8,146 nucleotides of DNA from an uncultured Chlorobiota bacterium (lineage in GTDB: Bacteria > Bacteroidota > Ignavibacteria > UBA10030 > UBA6906). Each line of letters begins with the position of its first letter. The stretch's first letter is position 1. The position numbers and the translations under genes were made by a program. The notes beneath the pieces are model-generated. The model worked only from the letters and a program-made list of their open reading frames with translations. It had not been told where the DNA came from and did not search any database. Shown here one piece after another: positions 1-5,984 of this stretch. The DNA lies in assembly GCA_900696645.1 (NCBI GenBank), contig CAADGV010000001.1:1-8146 (forward strand), read 5' to 3'.

Positions 1-2
1 TC

Positions 3-3000
3 GGCGACAAGGTGTATCGGGGGAACCGTGGCGAGATTCATGCCGACCTGCTTCCCCGTATGACGCAGGATGAGCAATTCAAGTACCTCGACAATACCGA
101 CAGCCACAACAAGTTAGACGGGTTCATAGATGATTCAGGACAATTCGTGTCAAGACAGGAAGCGTCCAGAGAAGCGAAGCGTGAACTCGTCAGCCCCGAC
201 GTGCTCAGGCAGATTGAGGGTGATGAAGAAACTCGCGATATTGAAGGCAACGGACGACCGCTCCGCCAACTCTCTCCCGAATCCGACTCCGAAACACTCG
301 CACGCCTGAAACCCATCATCGAAGGCACGGGCGGCTACAACGTCCGTGTGGATTCCCAGATGGGCAGACCCGTCGTTTACTTCGAGCACAAGGGCGTAAA
401 GGATGCAGAGGGGAAATCCGTACCCACGACATTCGCCCGATTCCCCGAAACCGTTGACACGCCGGAGAAGATAAACGCTATCGTCGAAGAGAAGAACGCC
501 GACTATCAGGTGCTACGGCAGTTGGATGAGGGGATTGACACACCGATGGGTGATGTAACCTCTTTGCAGGCGCAGGAGAATTATGACCGCATCAAGCGCA
601 ATCTTGATAGCGTCAAGGTAAAAATCCTTGAGAAGTTGCAAGATAATTGGGTGCGCGTTGATAAACTTCTGCAAGACAGGGAAGTAGTCGTTACCGATGA
701 GAATAATCCCTACCAGCAAAAGGTACTGTACGCTGGGCGTGTACAGGACAGAATGGATAAAATCCAAAATGAACTCGATTCCATTGATAAAGCCGTACTC
801 AAAACCGCGAAAGAACGTGGGCTGAGTTCCGAGGAATTGTGGAACGATATTAACCTGTATCTCCACGCGAAACATGCCCCCGAACGAAATGCCGTTCATG
901 GGGAACGAGCATCCGGCATGAGCGACGAAGATGCTCAGAATGTTATGAATGAACTCCAAGAGAAGGGAGAATTTTCGGACATTCAACGTCTCGGCGATCA
1001 ACTCGCACAGGCGAGCCGGAAAGGGTTGGAGATACTTCGTAACGCTCAACTCATCAGCGAAGAAAAATACAGCAAACTGCGGGAACTCTACCCCAATCAT
1101 GTCCCCCTGAACAGGGTCATGGATGATACGGGGATTGAGCACTACATCGCCGGCGGAGAGGGCTTCAACGTGTATTCATCCGGGTTGAAGCGCGCCAAAG
1201 GGAGCGAACGTCAGGTTGCCGACATTGCAGTAAACATTGCCACAAATCTTGCGACATTCTCTGTGAGGGCGGAAAAGAACCTTGTGGATTTGGCGACATT
1301 ACAATTCTCCCGCGACAATGCACACTTGGGGTTGTTTGAAGAAATCAAACCGAAGGCGATAGGGAAGCGGTGGGACGGTTCGACAATCTTCCAAGAGATA
1401 CGCGATCCGCTTGTATTGCATTTGTACGAGAACGGGAAGCCCGTGTATTTGAGAATCAAAGATGCAAGCCTTGCGCGTGCGTTCCAGAATATCAACATCG
1501 AAAAATTGCATCCGTTGTTTCATTACGTTGCGGCTTTCGGAAGGTTGTATTCCGGTCTGGCAACCCGATTCAATCCTGAGTTCTGGCCGAGTAACAAAAT
1601 TCGTGATCTTGAGGAATTGTTGCCTACGATTGCGGCGGCGAAGGGACTTGGCGGGAAAGCTGCGCTGAAAGCTGTTGGACGCGACATACTCATGGAGAAC
1701 GTCAAGGCGGTGAGTGATTATGTTCGCGGTAAGGATACCGAAGGCGCGAGGTTATACGCACAGATGAAGGCCGATGGTGGAACAACGGGCGGACTTGCAC
1801 TTTCTACGCGCAAAGATATTGAAATCAACCTTGAAAAGCTGAAGAGGCTCAATCGGAGTGGCGGGAGGCGGGCATTGAACTATGCCATCCAAACCGTTGA
1901 CCATCTTAATCAAATCTTTGAGGACTCTACCCGTCTTTCGGTGTACAGGACTGCGCTTGAAATGGGTATGACGCGCAAGCAGGCGGCGTTCCACGCCAAG
2001 AATTCCACGATTGACTTCAATCGTAAGGGCGAGTGGGGCGGGGTTATCAATGCTCTATACATCTTCTCAAACGCATCTATTCAGGGATCGGTCAAGATGT
2101 TGCGGGCAATGAAAAACCCAAAGGTGGCTACTGCGGTAACTCTTGCCGTCGCAACGGCGGTATTTCTCACGGCACAGTGGAATGATGAAATAGACGAGGA
2201 TTGGCGGGATAAAGTATCGAAGTGGGATAGACTGAACGGTTTGCCAATACTGATACCATCGGATGAGGGTGTACGGTACATCACTATTCCGGTATCGTGG
2301 GGATTGAAACCGATAAAGGCGATGGTGGACAACATCTACGATCTTTCTACGGGGAACGAAGAGAGCGTTAAAGATGCGGTGGGCAGTGTCCTCACGTCGG
2401 TTATTGATGCGTACAACCCACTTGGCGGGAGCGATGTTGTCTCAGCTATTACCCCGACAGTATTAGACCTTCCGGTTGACTTGGCTCGTAACAAAACATG
2501 GTCGGGTTCAATGATTCGTCCGCATGATTACGGAGCGCGTCCGCGATATACCCTGTACTTCAAGAGTCTTGAGAAATCGGCGGTTGGGCAGGGGGCTATT
2601 GCAACGGCGCGACGCTTGGATGACATAGGTATTGAGGTAAGCCCGGCAGATATTAAGTATGTGTTCGATCAGGCCACCGGAGGAACGGGCAGGTTCTTAT
2701 CAAAGGTAATTACGAGTGCGGCATCAACCGTGACGGGAGAACTACCGACTTCGCGGGAAGCCCCATTTGCGGGGAGATTCTACCGCGACATTCCAACAGA
2801 AGAATTGGGGGCGCGCAGGCCAGTCTTGCAAAGAATAACTGAACAAGAAAAGCGGGTAACACGATTGAAAATCCGTGCCCTTGAAACCGGCTCCCAGCCG
2901 GACATTGACGCGTACACAGCGGCCAAGCGCGTTCTTGACGACATGCGTAAAGCCTCGCCGGAATATCAGGCGAAACTTCGCGTGGAGAAAGACCAAAGAG

Positions 3001-3035
3001 AAGCCCGCGAACGCACTCTGCGCTCCGGGATATGA
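3..3035 (+). CDS. Giant phage polyvalent protein, C-terminal part (LPD38-like), 5' end outside window
   Basis: The reading frame is open from the left edge (GDK precedes the GTG at 12), so about 1,010 residues of a longer protein are visible and the GTG is probably an internal Val. Counting from that GTG, residues 37-51 (GFIDDSGQFVSRQEA) match the GFxxxxGxFxxRxEA element I know from phage polyvalent proteins. Residues 90-520 are long, charged and mainly helical. NPEFWPSNKIRD at 521-532, with the following ~200 residues, resembles large polyvalent protein-associated domain 38 (LPD38). Residues ~705-723 form one hydrophobic, Ala/Val-rich segment that could cross or insert into a membrane. The C-terminus is basic and coiled. 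Proteins of this type are thought to be packaged in virions and to enter the cell with DNA, but the role here is inferred. The frame is intact, with no sign of decay. The domain name rests on recalled motif similarity, not a search. Confidence 0.85.
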   Translation, partial: GDKVYRGNRGEIHADLLPRMTQDEQFKYLDNTDSHNKLDGFIDDSGQFVSRQEASREAKRELVSPDVLRQIEGDEETRDIEGNGRPLRQLSPESDSETLARLKPIIEGTGGYNVRVDSQMGRPVVYFEHKGVKDAEGKSVPTTFARFPETVDTPEKINAIVEEKNADYQVLRQLDEGIDTPMGDVTSLQAQENYDRIKRNLDSVKVKILEKLQDNWVRVDKLLQDREVVVTDENNPYQQKVLYAGRVQDRMDKIQNELDSIDKAVLKTAKERGLSSEELWNDINLYLHAKHAPERNAVHGERASGMSDEDAQNVMNELQEKGEFSDIQRLGDQLAQASRKGLEILRNAQLISEEKYSKLRELYPNHVPLNRVMDDTGIEHYIAGGEGFNVYSSGLKRAKGSERQVADIAVNIATNLATFSVRAEKNLVDLATLQFSRDNAHLGLFEEIKPKAIGKRWDGSTIFQEIRDPLVLHLYENGKPVYLRIKDASLARAFQNINIEKLHPLFHYVAAFGRLYSGLATRFNPEFWPSNKIRDLEELLPTIAAAKGLGGKAALKAVGRDILMENVKAVSDYVRGKDTEGARLYAQMKADGGTTGGLALSTRKDIEINLEKLKRLNRSGGRRALNYAIQTVDHLNQIFEDSTRLSVYRTALEMGMTRKQAAFHAKNSTIDFNRKGEWGGVINALYIFSNASIQGSVKMLRAMKNPKVATAVTLAVATAVFLTAQWNDEIDEDWRDKVSKWDRLNGLPILIPSDEGVRYITIPVSWGLKPIKAMVDNIYDLSTGNEESVKDAVGSVLTSVIDAYNPLGGSDVVSAITPTVLDLPVDLARNKTWSGSMIRPHDYGARPRYTLYFKSLEKSAVGQGAIATARRLDDIGIEVSPADIKYVFDQATGGTGRFLSKVITSAASTVTGELPTSREAPFAGRFYRDIPTEELGARRPVLQRITEQEKRVTRLKIRALETGSQPDIDAYTAAKRVLDDMRKASPEYQAKLRVEKDQREARERTLRSGI

Positions 3036-3056
3036 CGAACAACCAACGGGGGGTAG

Positions 3057-3884
3057 GTGAAGGTAAATAATCTTGTCGTTATTTCAGACACACATTGCGG
3101 TTGTAGATTGGGGCTATGCCCGCCCGAAGCGGCACTTGACGATGGGGGCACATACAGGCATTCCCGCTTACAAGCCAAAGTATGGAATATGTGGGAAGAG
3201 TTCTGGGGGGAGTTTGTTCCTCACGCAACCTCGAAAGAACCATACGCCGTAATCCACAACGGTGACGCTATTGACGGCGTTCATCACAACTCCACGACAC
3301 AAATCTCGCACAACATCGAAGACCAAATCGAAATTGCCTACAACATTTTGAAACCGGTTGTGGAGAAATGTGAGGGCAGGTATTACCACATCAGGGGGAC
3401 AGAGGCGCATGTCGGCAAATCCGCAGTACACGAAGAAGCCCTTGCCAAGAGACTGAAAGCAATCAAGAATGAAGAGGGGCAACACTCACGATATGAACTT
3501 TGGAAGTATTGCGGCCCCGCATTAGTTCACCTACTCCATCACATCGGCACAACGGGGAGCCAAGCATACGAGGCAACGGCTGTGCATAAAGAACTTGTTG
3601 AGAGCTACGTCGAAGCCGCCAGATGGGGAAGGAAGCCACCCGACATGATTGTGCGTTCCCACAGACATCGTTATTTCCGAGATGAGATTGCGACCGGCAC
3701 GAAGATAGGGCACGCGGAAGCCGTTGTAACACCCGCATGGCAAGGGAAAACTCCTTTTACTTGGAAAATCCCCGGCGCACGGTTATCTCTTCCACAGTTC
3801 GGGGGGATTGTAATACGTTACCACGACGATGAACTTTACATCAGGAGGAAAGTGTGGACAATAGACCCGCCAAAACCAGAATAA
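3057..3884 (+). CDS. Calcineurin-like metallophosphoesterase, phage type
   Basis: This 275-residue protein carries the ordered metal-binding motifs of the calcineurin-like phosphoesterase fold: SDTH (D11, H13), GDAID (69-73), GTEAH (114-118) in the place of the usual GNH[DE] motif, HH at 161-162, and SHRH (H202, H204). The family uses two metal ions to hydrolyse phosphomono- or phosphodiesters; the substrate here cannot be read from sequence. The variant third motif lacks the usual Asn, so catalysis may differ from the classic enzymes, although H118 could still act as the catalytic His. There is no signal peptide or membrane segment, so it is probably cytoplasmic or packaged. The GTG start at 3057 follows a G-rich stretch (GGGGGGTAGG) that can serve as ribosome binding site, 21 bases after the preceding gene. 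Its 3' end overlaps the next gene by 31 bases, suggesting coupled translation. It might process nucleic acid ends or nucleotides during infection, which is inference. Confidence 0.85.
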   Translation: MKVNNLVVISDTHCGCRLGLCPPEAALDDGGTYRHSRLQAKVWNMWEEFWGEFVPHATSKEPYAVIHNGDAIDGVHHNSTTQISHNIEDQIEIAYNILKPVVEKCEGRYYHIRGTEAHVGKSAVHEEALAKRLKAIKNEEGQHSRYELWKYCGPALVHLLHHIGTTGSQAYEATAVHKELVESYVEAARWGRKPPDMIVRSHRHRYFRDEIATGTKIGHAEAVVTPAWQGKTPFTWKIPGARLSLPQFGGIVIRYHDDELYIRRKVWTIDPPKPE

Positions 3885-4129
3885 CAGCCGAAGAATTGTT
3901 ATCGGAACTTGCTGAAGCCTACCGTCCACGTACGCGCGAGTCGCTACGAAAAGACGGCTGGATTAGCAAGTTGGACTTGATAGATATGGGATTGGAGGAA
4001 CGCACAGCTCGGCGCGTGTTAGATGAGAAGATGCAGGATGCGGAGAAACGTGCGTTCAAGGTCGAGGGGGTGCAAAACAGGATACATTTCTACCGTCTGA
4101 AAGCAAAGACTAATGGAAGTCCGCATTGA
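3854..4129 (+). CDS. Small winged-helix-like putative DNA-binding protein
   Basis: This 91-residue basic protein starts at GTG 3854, supported by AGGAGGA at 3843-3849 inside the end of the upstream gene. Residues ~35-84 read like a winged helix-turn-helix: a Trp-initiated segment (GWISKLDLIDMGLEERTARR), a recognition-helix-like TARRVLDEK and a beta-wing ending in IHFYRLK. Proteins of this shape usually bind DNA and act as regulators or accessory factors, but no operator is evident nearby. It overlaps the phosphoesterase by 31 bases and the peptidase gene by 17, so all three are likely made from one transcript. The fold is inferred by eye from hydrophobic spacing. The alternative is a small uncharacterised virion-associated protein. 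Confidence 0.65.
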   Translation: MDNRPAKTRITAEELLSELAEAYRPRTRESLRKDGWISKLDLIDMGLEERTARRVLDEKMQDAEKRAFKVEGVQNRIHFYRLKAKTNGSPH

Positions 4130-4616
4130 GGGGATAAAGCCGATTGTGCAGAGAACAAGTTATACTTGTGGCCCCGCCGCACTACGGACAATCTTCGCCC
4201 ACTACGGCGTGAAGGTATCGGAAAGGGAACTTGTCGAAGAAGCGGAAATCACCGAGGACGGTACGGGGTTCACCCAGATGAAGCAACTGGCGCGCTCACA
4301 CGGATTCACATTCAGGGAATACCGCAACGGGACGATAGACGACTTGCGAAGATGGTTATTGAAGGATTCCCCCGTACTGACAAGCATACAAGATTACGGC
4401 GCGCCCAATGGTAACAACGGGCATTATGTTGTTGTGGTTGGCATGAGCAAGCGATACGTTCATCTCGCCGATCCTGCAAACTACTACGAAGCCACACGTC
4501 CGAGATTCGCGAAGCAAAAGAGAATGTCGGTGGAGAACTTCACCCGAAGGTGGTTTGACGTTGACGACAATGTTGTAAAGGGTTGGTACGCTATACTGCA
4601 TCCGCGTAACGTATGA
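4113..4616 (+). CDS. C39-like papain-fold cysteine peptidase
   Basis: This 167-residue protein has the layout of C39 / C39-like peptidases: a Gln (Q13) six residues before the nucleophile in TSYTCGPAALR (C19), then NNGHYVVVVG (H104) and LADP (D120), giving an intact Gln-Cys-His-Asp set. C39 domains of bacteriocin and peptide exporters cleave double-glycine leader peptides. Here there are no transporter membrane helices or ATPase, so this is a stand-alone peptidase, with no signal peptide. Its length is close to a bare C39 domain. The ATG at 4113 lies inside the preceding gene and has no good ribosome binding site, so translation probably depends on coupling. In this context it might mature a virion protein, process the giant polyvalent protein or act on a host protein; none of these can be chosen from sequence. 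The family call is strong, the role is inference. Confidence 0.8.
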   Translation: MEVRIEGIKPIVQRTSYTCGPAALRTIFAHYGVKVSERELVEEAEITEDGTGFTQMKQLARSHGFTFREYRNGTIDDLRRWLLKDSPVLTSIQDYGAPNGNNGHYVVVVGMSKRYVHLADPANYYEATRPRFAKQKRMSVENFTRRWFDVDDNVVKGWYAILHPRNV

Positions 4617-4663
4617 TAATAGAATAACTTACGGCGCAGGCTGAAACTTTTTTCAAAACCCTC

Positions 4664-4692
4664 TTGACATTGCAGGGCTGAGATATTATTGT
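4664..4692 (+). promoter_or_regulatory. Strong sigma70-like promoter for the 70-residue gene
   Basis: A perfect -35 box TTGACA (4664-4669) is followed after 17 bases by TATTGT (4687-4692). The sequence continues as TATTGTTG, close to the TAnnTTTG -7 element of Bacteroidota-type promoters, with 19 bases between TTG and TA. Transcription would start about seven bases downstream, at or next to the ATG at 4699, which would give a leaderless or nearly leaderless mRNA. It lies after the peptidase gene and gives the next gene its own transcript. Confidence 0.65.
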
Positions 4693-4698
4693 TGGTTC

Positions 4699-4911
4699 AT
4701 GAGAACTAAAGAAGAAATTGAATTGATTGAACGTGCGATGAGCGCAAGGCTCGCCCACAATCGTGCGTCTGCACAGTCAAGACCTTCCCACAAGGTCGGC
4801 AAGTCCGACAGAATCCGGCGTGCATACGCCCCCAAGAATGGGGATCGCATCCACAACGAGATAGTCGGAATGTTCGGCCAGCTTGCCGACACGGAGGTTG
4901 TCATCACCTAA
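4699..4911 (+). CDS. Small basic protein of unknown function (70 aa)
   Basis: I do not recognise this 70-residue protein. The N-terminal ~25 residues are a charged amphipathic helix (RTKEEIELIERAMSARLAHN). A Ser/Lys/Arg-rich middle (PSHKVGKSDRIRRAYAPK) and a short hydrophobic C-terminus (IVGMFGQLADTEVVIT) follow. There are no cysteines, signal peptide or membrane helix. It stands alone behind its own strong promoter, with no Shine-Dalgarno sequence between promoter and ATG, fitting leaderless translation. Independent expression from a strong promoter at the end of a gene block suggests a small regulator or an early/lysogenic host-interaction protein, which is inference. The transcript probably ends at the terminator at 5212-5245, leaving an unusually long 3' untranslated region. 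Confidence 0.6.
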   Translation: MRTKEEIELIERAMSARLAHNRASAQSRPSHKVGKSDRIRRAYAPKNGDRIHNEIVGMFGQLADTEVVIT

Positions 4912-5093
4912 CGCCTTCTCTTTCCGAGACAGACGCGTACGGAGACCGCCGCCCTTGAGTTCACAAGACCCTCGGTACGAAGTACTAAACTCGCTTAGTC
5001 GAGAGCAGGAGCTTTAACATCACGATATTTTCGGATTTCACGCAAACAGTCGAACCGCGATGGCTGGGTTGCCGCCGATTAGTCCTCTGATGA
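4912..5093. other. Intergenic stretch with no convincing gene
   Basis: No start-to-stop frame of convincing quality was found on the + strand here. Short inverted repeats are present (for example CTTG/CAAG around 4960-4975, GTAC-GAA-GTAC and ACTAA/TTAGT around 4975-5000), but each is only 4-5 base pairs, which is no more than expected by chance. On the - strand an open stretch without a usual start codon reaches in from 5184 and ends at 5038. The region is most simply the 3' untranslated part of the upstream transcript, or the 5' part of a structured RNA ending at 5245. Confidence 0.3.
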
Positions 5094-5245
5094 GTTTTTC
5101 ACACCGTAAGAATAATCCCAGAAAAACAAAACGGAAACTTACCTCCCTTTGCCGTGCTTCATCAAAAGAAAGGGGGTAGGGGGATTATCGCCTGAAAAGA
5201 TAGGCGACTTTGCGCTCGCAAAAAGAATGCGAGCGCGTTTTTTTT
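5094..5245 (+). ncRNA. Possible structured RNA or structured 3' UTR
   Basis: Several helices fit together on the + strand. GTTTTTC (5094-5100) pairs with GAAAAAC (5121-5127). ATAATCCC (5112-5119) pairs with GGGATTAT (5181-5188) and encloses CTCCCTTT (5143-5150) with AAAGGGGG (5169-5176), which has one G-U pair. CGCCT (5189-5193) pairs with AGGCG (5202-5206), and the last helix is the terminator. The first helix crosses the second, so both would form a pseudoknot, and helices two, four and the terminator are placed end to end. No dedicated promoter was seen, so this may simply be the 3' end of the mRNA from 4699. I could not match it to a known RNA family. A coding-like open frame lies antisense to it (5038-5184). 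Confidence 0.35.
5212..5245 (+). terminator. Strong Rho-independent terminator
   Basis: A perfect 9-bp GC-rich stem GCGCTCGCA (5212-5220) with TGCGAGCGC (5228-5236), a 7-base loop, one G and then eight T (5238-5245). The T-run is only on the + side, so it ends rightward transcripts. It lies 30 bases before the end of the leftward gene chain, so two transcription units converge here. Confidence 0.92.
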
Positions 5246-5274
5246 CTTCTGGATGTAAACCGAAAGATTGGTAG

Positions 5275-5370
5275 TTAGGAGAGTAGTCGGATGATAAAAT
5301 ACACTACCGCAGCGAGCAGGAAGACTGCCGGAAGAAGAGAGAATCTGTCGTTCATGTACTTTGGGAACAT
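5275..5370 (-). CDS. 31-residue single-pass membrane protein
   Basis: This short leftward gene runs from the ATG at 5370-5368 to TAA at 5277-5275. It encodes MFPKYMNDRFS followed by one strongly hydrophobic segment, LLPAVFLLAAVVYFIIRLL (about residues 12-30), and a terminal Ser. That is nearly all one transmembrane helix behind a short polar N-terminus with two basic residues. A second in-frame ATG at residue 6 would give a 26-residue form. The start overlaps the stop of the upstream 44-residue gene (TGATG), the usual sign of translational coupling. Small phage membrane proteins of this kind include holin-like, lysis-regulating and superinfection-exclusion proteins; which applies here cannot be told. 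It ends the leftward chain just before the convergent terminator. Confidence 0.6.
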   Translation of the reverse strand: MFPKYMNDRFSLLPAVFLLAAVVYFIIRLLS

Positions 5371-5504
5371 CACGCAGCCGATTTCTGTTCTTCGTCGAGG
5401 GATGAATACGCAAGCACAAGCGGAGAACGTGGGAGTTCGGCTTGGTACTTCTTGAAACGGGGGGAAAGTTCAAGTGCGGGTTGACAGAGAATGTTGCGGA
5501 GCAT
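5370..5504 (-). CDS. Small hypothetical protein (44 aa) in leftward chain
   Basis: The gene runs from the ATG at 5504-5502 to TGA at 5372-5370. The product begins MLRNILCQPALELSPRFKKY and ends SSLDEEQKSAA. I do not recognise it. Composition is ordinary and protein-like, with a basic centre and an acidic, charged tail. There are no membrane segments and a single Cys. It overlaps the end of the 74-residue gene by 35 bases, and its stop overlaps the ATG of the membrane protein, so it sits within a continuous overlapping chain. No strong ribosome binding site is seen, so coupling is likely. It may act with its two neighbours, which is inference from packing only. Confidence 0.5.
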   Translation of the reverse strand: MLRNILCQPALELSPRFKKYQAELPRSPLVLAYSSLDEEQKSAA

Positions 5505-5694
5505 TGTTACCCGAACGGCCCGTCAGTCCTTTGACGGGATAGAGTTTGACGATTTCCCATGATGATCTCACCAAAAGGTCGTTCAAAAAAAATGGGAATG
5601 CGGCCTTGAGTTTCCGTCGCAGTTCTTCAATCGCTTCTTCGGCATTGAAAGATTTTTCAGACTGCGGATGCGGTAAACATTCAGTGAGATTCAT
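5470..5694 (-). CDS. Small hypothetical protein (74 aa) in leftward chain
   Basis: The ATG at 5694-5692 has a GAGG ribosome binding site five bases upstream on the - strand and overlaps the stop of the preceding leftward gene as ATGA, which supports this start. The N-terminal half (NAEEAIEELRRKLKAAFPFF) is a clear amphipathic helix. I do not recognise the family. The second half is less certain, because a run of eight A on the + strand (5585-5592) lies in the middle. Shifting frame there gives a different tail (ERPFGEIIMGNRQTL...) that stops two bases before the next ATG, which would pack more neatly. As read, the protein ends in SLSTRT and overlaps the 44-residue gene by 35 bases. Confidence 0.55.
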   Translation of the reverse strand: MNLTECLPHPQSEKSFNAEEAIEELRRKLKAAFPFFLNDLLVRSSWEIVKLYPVKGLTGRSGNNAPQHSLSTRT

Positions 5695-5889
5695 TTGAGC
5701 CTCAGAACTTGTGCTTCGCGCCTGAGTATCTTCTTGTGAAGATCGTATTTATTGGAAAGATAGAGTTCGCAGGCCTCTCTCAGTTCGGGGTGAAGAACGG
5801 GATGCCATACAATGTTGTTGGAAACAAACTTGGAAATAATGGAATCCGGTTCGCCGAAGTAACGGGGCGTCGGTTGAAAAATACCGCAT
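5691..5889 (-). pseudogene. Frameshifted small gene (~65 aa) at head of leftward chain
   Basis: On the - strand an open frame reads QPTPRYFGEPDSIISKF and continues through HPELREACELYLSNKYDLHK to QVLRLK and a TGA at 5693-5691. That stop overlaps the next ATG as ATGA. Composition and packing are those of a real gene, but the frame has no ATG, GTG or TTG start. An ATG at 5889-5887 (MRYF) is one base out of frame. The run of five A at 5877-5881 lies between the ATG and the open frame, and removing one base joins them into a 65-residue protein. The cause may be a sequencing error, a true inactivating indel, slippage, or an unusual ATT start at residue 'IF'. I do not recognise the family. The + strand frame across the same bases is a shadow. 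Confidence 0.5.
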
Positions 5890-5949
5890 TCAGCCGAAAC
5901 CTACAATACGCTATACAACGTATGAGAAAAAATTTAATCAAAAAATTAC

Positions 5950-5978
5950 TTGACAACCGTCTTGGCATTTTGTATCTT
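5950..5978 (+). promoter_or_regulatory. Strong sigma70-like promoter for the switch RNA
   Basis: A perfect -35 TTGACA (5950-5955) and a -10 TATCTT (5973-5978) are separated by 17 bases and preceded by an AT-rich stretch. TATCTTTC also resembles the TAnnTTTG element. The predicted start is near 5983-5986, just before the first complementary segment of the RNA. Confidence 0.75.
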
Positions 5979-5984
5979 TCAAAT

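Noticed and set aside
4970-5062. tRNA- or tmRNA-like sequence (CTCG/CGAG arm, GTCGAACC)
   Set aside because: No acceptor stem, anticodon arm or T-arm pairing could be built on either strand.
5084-5142. Hammerhead ribozyme: CTGATGAG followed by a helix and a GAAA
   Set aside because: The helix after CTGATGA (GTTTTTC/GAAAAAC) is not followed directly by the required GAA, and the flanking sequences do not pair to form stems I or III.
5060-5179. 39-residue basic + strand ORF (MAGLPPISPLMS...)
   Set aside because: It has no ribosome binding site, and its sequence is explained at least as well by the RNA helices or the antisense frame.
4905-5280. Integron attC site (ACCTAAC near 4905 and GTTAGGA at 5274)
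   Set aside because: The two core-like boxes are ~370 bases apart, the second does not match GTTRRRY, and no paired inner boxes or integrase are seen.
5162-5473. 103-residue - strand ORF
   Set aside because: It runs through the strong terminator hairpin and its T-run and overlaps out of frame the 44- and 31-residue genes, which have coupled starts and stops.
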